A stretch of DNA of 64,000 bases from the NCBI RefSeq assembly GCF_046557915.1, contig NZ_JBHEBG010000002.1, forward strand, positions 434,001-498,000. The letters run 5' to 3'. The stretch comes from JBHEBG01 sp046557915. GTDB taxonomy: Bacteria > Bacteroidota > Bacteroidia > Flavobacteriales > Flavobacteriaceae. The notes beneath the pieces were generated by a model. That model worked only from the letters and a program-made list of their open reading frames with translations, did not search any database and had not been told where the DNA came from. Positions 52,198 through 60,469 of this stretch are shown in pieces (position 1 is the first letter of the stretch; each line of letters starts with the position of its first letter). The position numbers and the translations under genes were made by a program.

Positions 52198-52299
52198 CTA
52201 TGAATAGTTCAATCTACTAATATCATAGTCCACTAGGATTTCATTTAAATCTTCGATAAAATTCAAATAAGCTACATTGTCGTGATTATGTCTTGCCAT
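52198..52299 (-). CDS. Small acidic ORF B (33 aa)
   Basis: It encodes MARHNHDNVAYLNFIEDLNEILVDYDISRLNYS. Its core YLNFIEDLNEIL matches YLTFLQELNEIL in the neighbouring small ORF at 52335, with diverged flanks. The similarity of two adjacent tiny frames, both on the minus strand, argues for real coding sequence. It has no membrane helix and is mildly acidic. Function unknown. Confidence 0.5.
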   Translation of the reverse strand: MARHNHDNVAYLNFIEDLNEILVDYDISRLNYS

Positions 52300-52334
52300 A
52301 GTTTGGGGGGTTTTATAAAAGCAGCCAGACCGGA

Positions 52335-52433
52335 CTAAATATAGTCCAGTTCAGCTAACTCATTTAAACTTAAAATTTCATTTAATTCTTGAAGGAACGT
52401 TAGGTATTCCTCTCCGTAGGTATCATATAACAT
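52335..52433 (-). CDS. Small acidic ORF A (32 aa), paralogue of ORF B
   Basis: It encodes MLYDTYGEEYLTFLQELNEI, then LSLNELAELDYI. It shares the YLxFxxxLNEIL core with ORF B 36 bp downstream. A hairpin (GGACTA and TAGTCC arms, 52332-52347) covers its stop codon and lies between the two frames. Acidic, probably helical. Function unknown. Confidence 0.5.
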   Translation of the reverse strand: MLYDTYGEEYLTFLQELNEILSLNELAELDYI

Positions 52434-52510
52434 GGTAAGCTTTGGTTTTAATTGTTGAGACTTGGGATCCAATAATTATATAGTAAACATATTCAATCTC
52501 TTTAGCTATA

Positions 52511-52546
52511 ACAACAAAATGTGGTGTATATTGTCTTTTTTGTTGT
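52511..52546 (-). terminator. Possible terminator of the HEAT/GT2/YaiO operon
   Basis: ACAACAAAA (52511-52519) and TTTTGTTGT (52538-52546) form a perfect 9-bp stem with an 18-nt loop, 35-70 bp after the stop of the last operon gene. A second small dyad AGGTC-AAC-GACCT lies at 52565-52577. Confidence 0.5.
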
Positions 52547-52580
52547 AAACCTATCCAATTGTAGAGGTCAACGACCTAAA

Positions 52581-53804
52581 TCAGAACTTGGTCTGATAGT
52601 TTATTCCGGCCGTTACAGCCCAGAAAAAGGTACCTTCATCGAATACCAGTTCTTGCCGGTTAAGCCCCAAATGAGCTCTATATATGTTGGGCCTGTCCTT
52701 TGGGGTAAATTGATACTCCAAAAGTATTTGTTGCGATTCTATATACAGCAAACTTTCCGCAAGAAGTACGTCATCTACAAGTAGTTGTTTTAACTCCGGG
52801 GCATTGCCATAAACCAGATTTATTCCAAAGTAGTTCTCCCCATCCCTTAGATATTTTCGTGCCAAGAGGCTACCCGAGAAACTGGTTGGGTTGTCCGATC
52901 TTGGAGTGATATAGGGCCGCATCGAAAAATAGTAATTGCCCCTGTACAACCCCAAAGAACCCGTGAATATAGTAGCCTTACTGTCCGTAAAATCCAAATA
53001 CCTTGCACCTAGGGAAGCTTCGATGGATTTGGGTAGATTGGCGTATAACTCTGCCCCTATCCTATGATTTGGAAAAATTGATGCATCGGAATATCCGTAG
53101 TTAAGATAACCATAGAAGGTCTTTGAAAATTTGGGATATAGATCTACCTCGTATTGCAAACCATTTAAATCAAATCGGTTGCTATAGTTTATACGCGGTA
53201 TAGCACTGCCATAGCGAGTATCTCGTCTATATTCCAAACTAGAATTGAACATAGGTTCATATACTATATCAAAAACCTCAAATGCATTTGTTAAGCCTAC
53301 CCTGTTTTTAAACGTCTTTATTTCTAAGGAATCCCTGATGGCTAGGGACAGGGCAGCTTGCCCCTTATCAATTTCCAATAGTACCTTATTTCTTAGCTGA
53401 AGCAGATCCGTATCTCCCTGCAGGTATTTTAGCCCTTTATTTACCAGACCTAAAGCCGTTGGATAGTTCTTTGCGTATATTTCGTTTTTCACTGCCGCAA
53501 TCCATACCGCTTTATTATCCCTTACCGTTGATGTAATCTTGTTGAACTCTTTTCTAGCTTCCGTATATTCCCCGTCCCAGCTGTAGGTTTTTGCAAGCAA
53601 TTCCCTGACATCTGTATAATTGGGATATGTGGTTAAAATGTGTTTAAGGGTATCCCTGGCCTTAATGCGATTATTATCGAACGCCAAATCCCTTGCGATT
53701 AAAAAGGAAGCATCGGGATCACCTGCATATGCCACCTCCTGAGCAAGCAAAGGGGCTGTCATTAACCAAAGTAGTAAACCAATAAGCAACTTATCTATCT
53801 TCAT
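52581..53804 (-). CDS. TPR + YaiO-type outer-membrane beta-barrel protein
   Basis: The product has 407 residues: signal peptide 1-21 (APLLAQ), TPR-like helices 28-150 (ARDLAFDNNRIKARDTLKHI, AKTYSWDGEYTEARKEF), then a YaiO barrel (about 175-407) with alternating strands, e.g. QYEVDLYPKFSKTFYGYLNY, and C-terminal GINYQTKF ending in Phe. The TPR-plus-barrel layout is reminiscent of PgaA and BcsC exporters, though the barrel is smaller. It is the last gene of the operon, 1 bp after the sulfatase-like gene. Confidence 0.88.
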   Translation of the reverse strand: MKIDKLLIGLLLWLMTAPLLAQEVAYAGDPDASFLIARDLAFDNNRIKARDTLKHILTTYPNYTDVRELLAKTYSWDGEYTEARKEFNKITSTVRDNKAVWIAAVKNEIYAKNYPTALGLVNKGLKYLQGDTDLLQLRNKVLLEIDKGQAALSLAIRDSLEIKTFKNRVGLTNAFEVFDIVYEPMFNSSLEYRRDTRYGSAIPRINYSNRFDLNGLQYEVDLYPKFSKTFYGYLNYGYSDASIFPNHRIGAELYANLPKSIEASLGARYLDFTDSKATIFTGSLGLYRGNYYFSMRPYITPRSDNPTSFSGSLLARKYLRDGENYFGINLVYGNAPELKQLLVDDVLLAESLLYIESQQILLEYQFTPKDRPNIYRAHLGLNRQELVFDEGTFFWAVTAGINYQTKF

Positions 53805-53805
53805 T

Positions 53806-56196
53806 TTAAAGATCGGACTCCAATAGAGTCGCTGTTTTTTGATTTTCTCCTGAATCTATTTTATTAAAGGGAGCATCCTTACCTAGTTTTAGGTACACCC
53901 TATCCATTTTATTTTTTATATCCCGATTGTCCATGCCGTTACGCCTAATGAGGTCGTATAAAACGAGGGCCTGACTATGCTTGTCCGACCAAAAGTAAAC
54001 ATCGAGCAAGGCGCTATAGCAGTCTGAATACATAGGATATTTCCGAACCGTTTCCTTTAAAATGGTAATGGCTTCCCCATAATTACCTTGCCAGGCGTGC
54101 ACTCTACCCATTAGCACTTCTGTATCGGCATGGCCCGGGATCTTGGAAAGAACATATCTACAAAGTAACAACGCGCGGTCCGGATCATTGTCCAAGGCCA
54201 AACTCCTAGCTGTTTTATAGGCATTATCAAAATCCTCACCGTTAAACACACTATTTATCCATATCATTTCCTGTTTGCTAAAACTATCGTCCAACTTGGT
54301 GAAGGAGCTAAGGGCCTTAGGAATAATCTTATTATTTGTGGTTGCATATTTGTTGGCGCCTTTGAAATATTTAAAGTTTTTCTTTATTTCCTCTGTTGGG
54401 ACATTGTCATCGGTTTCTAAAAGTTCTAGCTGTTTGTTTAGGGTAAAAAGCTTGCCGCTAGATAAGAAGTAACTACCCTGTATATAATCTCTTATATTAT
54501 TTTTACCTCGAAATAATGGAATCTCTTTTTTCGGCTCAAAAATAGGGTTGTTTGTTAGTCCGGTACCCAACCACGACACCTTTGAAGGTAGTTTAAGTCT
54601 GTATTTTTGGTGAAGCAGGGCAATTACGGAAGGCATTATATCTAAATGCGAGGCCAATGTGTAAATTTGTTTTGGGGACTTCACCAAAGGGCTGTAAACT
54701 AAAAGTGGCACACGGTAACGGCCTAATTCATTGTCGTGGGGAAGATCGTTTAAACTATGACTCCCGGTAATCACGAAAATGGTATTCTTAAATCTTGGCC
54801 TTTTCTTATAACTTCCCAAAAAGCTTTTTATGGATTCATCGGCGTACAATACACTTGCAAATATTTCTTTGTTCCGATCTATTAGTTTTAATGAACGCTT
54901 GGTTAACCGAGCCTTGGAGGTAATATCTTCTACTTTTTTGATATAACTTTTCTGATTGGGTATTAAAAATGGCCTTTTGGTACTTTGCGTAAGAAACACT
55001 TCCAATTTTGGACCCTGATCTAAACCGGGTAAATTTTGCCACTTTCTAAACAACTCCATATCTGGATAACCAAGGGAAATGCCGGCGGCATCTTCTTCTT
55101 GTATTTTAAAATGTGGCCCAAAGCCTTTTCTGTCCAGGACCTGATCTACCCTTTCCTCGTTCAAGAATTTATCCAAATGCCCTAGGGAGCTATTTCCCCC
55201 ATAATTAAAGGCGGTGCTGTAACCATTGTTTTTTAGAAGCCCAAATAGCGTGTGCCTATTGGGAAGCTTATCCAATTCTGTAAAGCCGTTCTTACCAAAG
55301 GGTAAAGAACCCAATATGGTTGGAATGGAGGCCGTACTTTCGCCAGTGTTGCCCACGAAATTGCTCCAATAAAGTGACTCTTGCATCAAACTATCCATAA
55401 AAGGGGTAAATCCTTTATAAGTTGCTTTTTTACCCAAGAACTGGGCACCAAGACCATCTATTACCAAGACCACAATATCTGGTTTTTCGGTTTTCAGCTG
55501 TAGCAACTCCCCAAGACTGTCGTTGGGTTCAAAAGCCTTTAAAAATGGATACTCCGCTTTTCCTTCATATTTATTGAAATCAAAAACATCATCTACGATA
55601 CTCGTTATTAAGTGTTGGGTCTTGTTCTCATTAATGGGCCTTCTATTAGAGTTTAAAGTGGCTAAGAAAAGGCTGAATAAAATAATGGTAAACGGATACA
55701 TTTTGCTAATAAGATTATATGCCGCTGCTGTAATCTTATGGAAAAAATAGAATAATGGCGCTATAAGTAGCAAGGCCAAGGCCAGAGTTAGCAGCACGTA
55801 AAAGGCATTTAAATTTGCACCGGCCAAGGTATAAGCGCTTAATATCTCATAGCGTTGCACATAGTATTCCGTTAAAAGTGCCTCTATTAGCAAAAGCAAC
55901 AAAAGGGCACCGCTGATTATATTAAAACCCCTACCGGCTTTTTTGTTTTCGAGAAAATTAAAACCAAAAGCGAGGAAAAGAGCCAATAGTGCGGTAAAAC
56001 CGATATGGTGCAATATGAGGATAAAAAAACTCTTGTTTATAAAACTATCCAGAACACCACTGCTGTAAAGTCTAAGCTGCTGATATAGTGCAAGGATCGT
56101 TAGGCTGAGAAAAAATGCAAATACCAACCTAATGAAATCCTTCAAAGGTTTTCTGGGCTTATGGGTCGATATTTTGTTATCTGCTTGCATACTCAT
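53806..56196 (-). CDS. LTA-synthase/phosphoethanolamine-transferase-like membrane enzyme with TPR tail
   Basis: The product has 796 residues. Five hydrophobic helices (about 25-190), then an alkaline-phosphatase/sulfatase-fold domain (about 235-560): PDIVVLVIDGLGAQFLG (metal Asp), NFVGNTGESTASIPTILGS (predicted nucleophile Thr/Ser), FVITGSHSLNDLPHDNELGRYRVPL. This is the layout of enzymes that transfer phosphoglycerol or phosphoethanolamine to an outer polymer. The C-terminal 658-775 is a TPR module very like the N-terminus of the next protein. It starts directly after the GT2 stop. It could decorate the polysaccharide made by the GT2. Confidence 0.82.
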   Translation of the reverse strand: MSMQADNKISTHKPRKPLKDFIRLVFAFFLSLTILALYQQLRLYSSGVLDSFINKSFFILILHHIGFTALLALFLAFGFNFLENKKAGRGFNIISGALLLLLLIEALLTEYYVQRYEILSAYTLAGANLNAFYVLLTLALALLLIAPLFYFFHKITAAAYNLISKMYPFTIILFSLFLATLNSNRRPINENKTQHLITSIVDDVFDFNKYEGKAEYPFLKAFEPNDSLGELLQLKTEKPDIVVLVIDGLGAQFLGKKATYKGFTPFMDSLMQESLYWSNFVGNTGESTASIPTILGSLPFGKNGFTELDKLPNRHTLFGLLKNNGYSTAFNYGGNSSLGHLDKFLNEERVDQVLDRKGFGPHFKIQEEDAAGISLGYPDMELFRKWQNLPGLDQGPKLEVFLTQSTKRPFLIPNQKSYIKKVEDITSKARLTKRSLKLIDRNKEIFASVLYADESIKSFLGSYKKRPRFKNTIFVITGSHSLNDLPHDNELGRYRVPLLVYSPLVKSPKQIYTLASHLDIMPSVIALLHQKYRLKLPSKVSWLGTGLTNNPIFEPKKEIPLFRGKNNIRDYIQGSYFLSSGKLFTLNKQLELLETDDNVPTEEIKKNFKYFKGANKYATTNNKIIPKALSSFTKLDDSFSKQEMIWINSVFNGEDFDNAYKTARSLALDNDPDRALLLCRYVLSKIPGHADTEVLMGRVHAWQGNYGEAITILKETVRKYPMYSDCYSALLDVYFWSDKHSQALVLYDLIRRNGMDNRDIKNKMDRVYLKLGKDAPFNKIDSGENQKTATLLESDL

Positions 56197-57624
56197 TTAA
56201 GCTTTGGCAAATCCTTTCCTAGTGATGGTTCCCCAGCCAGATTTTACCTTAAACAGTTTTTTATAATTTCCCCTAACGGCGGCCCATACAATTATGGGAT
56301 GAAATACAATAGGTTCTATAATTGCACATAACATAAGGGTTAGAATATCTTTGGTTTTGTTGTATTCGTTGTAAGAATACACATCCCAGAGGATGGCATA
56401 AAAAGAGAACATTATAGAAAAGGAGTATACCGTAAAAGTTATGGCCACAAAAAATTCCCAGTTTAAGATCCCTAAATAATAGAATAACAAAATGGAGAAA
56501 AAACCAAAAAACTCTAACAATGGAGCCATCCATTCATAAAAAAACCAGTAGGGATAGCTAAGCATGCCCAATCTACCATATTTGGGGTTAAAAAACATAT
56601 CCTTGTGTTTGTGCAAGGTTTCCAAATTACCCCTAGACCAACGATCTCGTTGATTGACAAGTATTTTTAGGCTTTCCGGAACCTCTGTCCAGCATAAGGG
56701 ATCCGGAATATATTCTACGGTATAAGGCAGTTTACGCTCGTGCATATAGCGGCGCATCTTAAAAACAATTTCCATGTCCTCCCCAACGGTATTTGTATCG
56801 TATCCGCCTACGGCTAAGGCTATTTCCCTATCAAAAAAGCCAAAGGCACCAGAAATTATCAAAAGGCTGTCTATGCGGCCCCAGGCCATTCTGCCAAGGA
56901 TAAAGGACCTTGTGTATTCTAACAATTGAAACTTTGCCAGCCAATTTTTAGGCAAACGGATCTCCTCTAAAGTGCCTCCCCCAATTATACAGGAGTTGGC
57001 AACGCGGATAACTCCCCCTACCGCCACCACACGCTTTTTACTTCTTTGGTAAAACGATTTCACCACATGTAAAAGCGCATCGGGCAACAAAAGACAGTCC
57101 ACATCTATACAACCTACATATTTGTTCTCTGAAAGTTGAATCCCAGTATTTAAAGCATCGGATTTACCACCATTTTCTTTGTCGATCACAGTCAATTTTG
57201 AAAAAGACGCCTGTGTGGATTTGTAAATACCTCGTATAGGCTTGGATTTCCAGTCTGGATCTATTTTACGTTCAATCTTTACTAGATCATACGCCAAGAT
57301 CATTTTCTCTAGGGTATCGTCCTTACTTCCATCATTTACCACCATAACTTCGTAGTTGACATATTTTAAGGAAAGTAGGGAACGTATATTCTCTACAATG
57401 TTCATCCCTTCATTATATGCCGGCGCTATTATTGTGATGCCTGGTGCCAAGGGCGATGCCATTATTTTGGAAAGGTCACCAAAACTGTTCTTGTTTTTGT
57501 AGTGAATGGAGTTCCGTGTTGACAGATAACCCATGAAACTGAACATGGAAAACAAGACTACGGTAAACATCAAAAAAACAATGTTTATGTATTCCAAAAT
57601 GATATCGAAAACGCCGCTACCCAT
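56197..57624 (-). CDS. Processive family 2 glycosyltransferase (BcsA/PgaC/HAS type)
   Basis: The product has 475 residues with an N-terminal helix (about 12-33), catalytic domain and three to four C-terminal helices. Motifs: IIAPAYNEG (65-73), VVNDGSKDD (95-103), CIDVDC (172-177, DxD), TVGEDMEIVFKM (base ED), and QRDRWSRGN (QxxRW). These define processive synthases of cellulose, PNAG or hyaluronan. No PilZ domain is present. It overlaps the HEAT gene by 8 bp. The product is probably a beta-linked exopolysaccharide of unknown sugar. Confidence 0.93.
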   Translation of the reverse strand: MGSGVFDIILEYINIVFLMFTVVLFSMFSFMGYLSTRNSIHYKNKNSFGDLSKIMASPLAPGITIIAPAYNEGMNIVENIRSLLSLKYVNYEVMVVNDGSKDDTLEKMILAYDLVKIERKIDPDWKSKPIRGIYKSTQASFSKLTVIDKENGGKSDALNTGIQLSENKYVGCIDVDCLLLPDALLHVVKSFYQRSKKRVVAVGGVIRVANSCIIGGGTLEEIRLPKNWLAKFQLLEYTRSFILGRMAWGRIDSLLIISGAFGFFDREIALAVGGYDTNTVGEDMEIVFKMRRYMHERKLPYTVEYIPDPLCWTEVPESLKILVNQRDRWSRGNLETLHKHKDMFFNPKYGRLGMLSYPYWFFYEWMAPLLEFFGFFSILLFYYLGILNWEFFVAITFTVYSFSIMFSFYAILWDVYSYNEYNKTKDILTLMLCAIIEPIVFHPIIVWAAVRGNYKKLFKVKSGWGTITRKGFAKA

Positions 57625-60088
57625 TTATTTTACTTAAGATTTTTGTAGGGAGGGCAAGTAGTTGTTCCAGAAATGTATTTTCTGTAGTGACGATCTCTTC
57701 TAAGTTGTCCTTAGTTTCGTCGGATGCAGCCGAAAGTTCAAAATCGATATCAAAAACGCCAGATGGTATGGAAGGTTTTATCTCTAGTTCGTCTAACAGA
57801 AAGGATACTTCCAATGGCATAAACGCCATATCCACATCATTTTCAGAAGGGGAGCCTTGTTTTTCTGTGTTTGTAGTTTTGGACTGTGACGCTAGGTCCA
57901 TATCAATGAGCCACGGCATTAAATCGTGCTCATCATCGGACTTGGTCGTAGGTATTTTCGAGTCTACCACGGGTTTTTCGCCCGTAATCTTTTCATATAA
58001 TATTTGCTTTACTTCAGAGGCTTTATCCCTGATCTGTTCATCGGGATCTTGAAGCAGGCTATCCAAAAATATCATTTCCTTCTGATCTCCCAGTTCGGCA
58101 ATCTGATCTAACAACATAAGTCTGGAGTTGTTGTCACCCACCATGAACAAAGGTTTAAATACGCTGCAACTCTTTAAATCTTCTAAATTAAGTAAGGTAT
58201 CTTCCGTTGTTAATCTATATTTTTCTCCCGTTATTTTGTTCAATACTTCCATGGCATTATCTCTTAACGGTATATTTTTCTCATGGGCAATTATTTCCTT
58301 TAACAAAGGCACTTCCCTTTTGTCTCCTGCATCGCCAATAGTGTCTAGCAATAATATTTTATTGGTTAGGTCTTTATCAAAGTATAATTTCCTAAAGACA
58401 CTTTTGGTCTCGGGATAGTCGTTGCCGTTTGTAGCTATGGGAAGATTTGGTTCTTGCTCATCATCGACTTCGGTTGCTGGTGAAAAATCGAACTCAGGAC
58501 ATGTTATTTCATCATAATTTTGCGAGGTACCTATTTCATCGTGTTCCAATGCATGCACTTCTTTAAAAGCTACTTCAAAATTTGGTAGGTTATCCGTTGC
58601 TGAATCAAAACTCTCGCAAGTCTGTTCATCCATACAATCCACAACTAGGGGCAGAAAATCTAGTTCAATAGCTACCTCTTCATCATTTTCCATTTCTGGC
58701 AGCATTTCAAATTCCATGATGATTTCATCCATGGTTTGTTTAACGGAAGTATCCAATACCTCTTCTGCGAAGACTTCTAAATGGGTAATGGTATCCGTTG
58801 TTTCTATTTCTGCTGCGGATTCTTCTTGGTAGCTTACTTCGGGTTCCTCTTCTTTCGAGTCTGAAAGTATTATGGACTCCTGATTCACTGTTTCAACTAC
58901 CATCGGTGACTCGTCTTCCACAAGAATAGATGCTTCTTCAGATTCCGTGTTATTTTCTGTGGAGGTGGCTTCTAGAGTTAAAGCTTCTTCTTCCCAAGAA
59001 ACTGTATCCAAATGCCTATCCATTCCTTCCACGGGCATCACATGTTCTGGTGAAATACTATTAATTGAGCCTAAAGCTTTACTTTTAATTATGAAGTTCG
59101 TTTCTTTCTTTTCAACCAATTGTAGAAAAGTTAAGTCTTGTTCATCTCCCAATGCGGCCACCGTATCCAAAATGAGTAGTTTTATATCTACCCGGCATTT
59201 CCAAAACACATTTTTTAGGGTATCCAAGGCTTCCTTAACGCAAAATTCCTTAATACAATTGATGGCCTCCGTCTTTATTTGATCATTTTTATGTTTTACC
59301 AGTTGGGTAATGGACGCGTTGGCATCGTTTTGCTTGTAATATTTTATTAACCTAAGGGCGAACAATACTACATCCCTGTTTTTAGAGGTTAGCCATACTT
59401 TAAACCTGGGAGGATTAAAATCCTCAAAATTTCTAATAACATCGAGCAATTTTAATTGTTGCCATTCCGAAATTCTATAGCGCGTAGAGTCTAAAAAAAA
59501 GTTGATCCCTTCGTGCTTAAGGGTAACTGTTGCAATTTCTGCCTGTTTGCGAATAGTGCTACGTTTGTCGTTAAGGAACCGAGTAATAAAGGGATAAGAA
59601 TCTAGTACTTGCATTTTGGTTAGTTCCAAGATACCTTTGGAGACCACCTCCCAACGCCAACTTCTAAGTTTTAGATAGGCATCCTGATGTAATCCTAGAT
59701 CTTGGTACAGCTTAAAAAGTCTTTTCAGGGTATCTCCAGACACATCTTTTTGGAGATCTAACAGTATCTCGGCTAAAAGACGTCGTGTAAAAGCGTCCCT
59801 AATAAGTTCCCTCACTTCTACCTTAAGGTTTATATAATTGCTTTTTTCCTGTTTGGAGGCATTCTCTTCATAGAAGAGGAAATCGCCCAGCATAAAGGCC
59901 AACGCTTTCTTTTTTTCGATCGTTTTCTTAGAATTCCTAAAAAACCTGTTTCTGAAGAAAAAAACAAAAAGTAGGTAAACCCCGGCCAAGCCTACAAACA
60001 AGGAAGTAAGATCCCAAAGAAGATCGGTGTTTATCCTTGGGGCGTCCAATAAGGCATATCCCTTATATGTAAGGCTTGTTATTTTCAC
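57617..60088 (-). CDS. Membrane-anchored HEAT-repeat protein with acidic insert
   Basis: The product has 823 residues: one membrane helix (about 29-50, LTSLFVGLAGVYLLFVFFF), a first HEAT-repeat block (about 100-350) with pairs such as RFLNDKRSTIRKQAEIATV and VKHKNDQIKTEAINCIKEF, an acidic Glu/Asp-rich, low-complexity region (about 365-560), a second HEAT block (about 570-700, LLKEIIAHEKNIPLRDNAMEVL, LLQDPDEQIRDKASEVKQIL), and an acidic tail. Such proteins are scaffolds. Its place between response regulator and glycosyltransferase suggests it relays the signal or organises the synthase. Confidence 0.82.
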   Translation of the reverse strand: MKITSLTYKGYALLDAPRINTDLLWDLTSLFVGLAGVYLLFVFFFRNRFFRNSKKTIEKKKALAFMLGDFLFYEENASKQEKSNYINLKVEVRELIRDAFTRRLLAEILLDLQKDVSGDTLKRLFKLYQDLGLHQDAYLKLRSWRWEVVSKGILELTKMQVLDSYPFITRFLNDKRSTIRKQAEIATVTLKHEGINFFLDSTRYRISEWQQLKLLDVIRNFEDFNPPRFKVWLTSKNRDVVLFALRLIKYYKQNDANASITQLVKHKNDQIKTEAINCIKEFCVKEALDTLKNVFWKCRVDIKLLILDTVAALGDEQDLTFLQLVEKKETNFIIKSKALGSINSISPEHVMPVEGMDRHLDTVSWEEEALTLEATSTENNTESEEASILVEDESPMVVETVNQESIILSDSKEEEPEVSYQEESAAEIETTDTITHLEVFAEEVLDTSVKQTMDEIIMEFEMLPEMENDEEVAIELDFLPLVVDCMDEQTCESFDSATDNLPNFEVAFKEVHALEHDEIGTSQNYDEITCPEFDFSPATEVDDEQEPNLPIATNGNDYPETKSVFRKLYFDKDLTNKILLLDTIGDAGDKREVPLLKEIIAHEKNIPLRDNAMEVLNKITGEKYRLTTEDTLLNLEDLKSCSVFKPLFMVGDNNSRLMLLDQIAELGDQKEMIFLDSLLQDPDEQIRDKASEVKQILYEKITGEKPVVDSKIPTTKSDDEHDLMPWLIDMDLASQSKTTNTEKQGSPSENDVDMAFMPLEVSFLLDELEIKPSIPSGVFDIDFELSAASDETKDNLEEIVTTENTFLEQLLALPTKILSKING

Positions 60089-60091
60089 AGT

Positions 60092-60463
60092 TTACACTTT
60101 GTTTAACTCGCGCTCTACCCGTACTATCAGTTCAGAGGGACTTACGGGTTTGGATACAAAATCATTGGCACCAAGTTTAAAAGCACTCAATACATTTTCT
60201 TCATTACCGGCGGTAGACAAAATGATTATAGGTATTTGGCTGTTTAGTTCATTTCTAACAAAATCAATGAGCTCAATTCCCGAGAAATAGGGCATCATAA
60301 TATCGCTCACAATAATATCGGGTACATTGGACGCTAAGTATTCCTTTACTTCCTTACCGTCATGGGCATGGCTTACTTTGTAACCGCCCTTTTCCAATCT
60401 ATAGTGAAGCAAAGAAGCCAAGAGCTCATCGTCTTCCGCCAACAAAAGCGTTTTTTTGTCCAT
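60092..60463 (-). CDS. Single-domain response regulator
   Basis: The product has 123 residues, a receiver domain only: DD pair at 11-12 (LLLAEDDELLA), phosphorylation Asp54 (IIVSDIMMPYFSG), Thr/Ser near 83 (IILSTAG) and Lys near 105 (FVSKPVSP). It has no DNA-binding output, so it must act by protein contact, probably on the HEAT protein or synthase. It follows the hybrid kinase by 6 bp and precedes the HEAT gene by 3 bp. Confidence 0.93.
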   Translation of the reverse strand: MDKKTLLLAEDDELLASLLHYRLEKGGYKVSHAHDGKEVKEYLASNVPDIIVSDIMMPYFSGIELIDFVRNELNSQIPIIILSTAGNEENVLSAFKLGANDFVSKPVSPSELIVRVERELNKV

Positions 60464-60469
60464 TATTTC

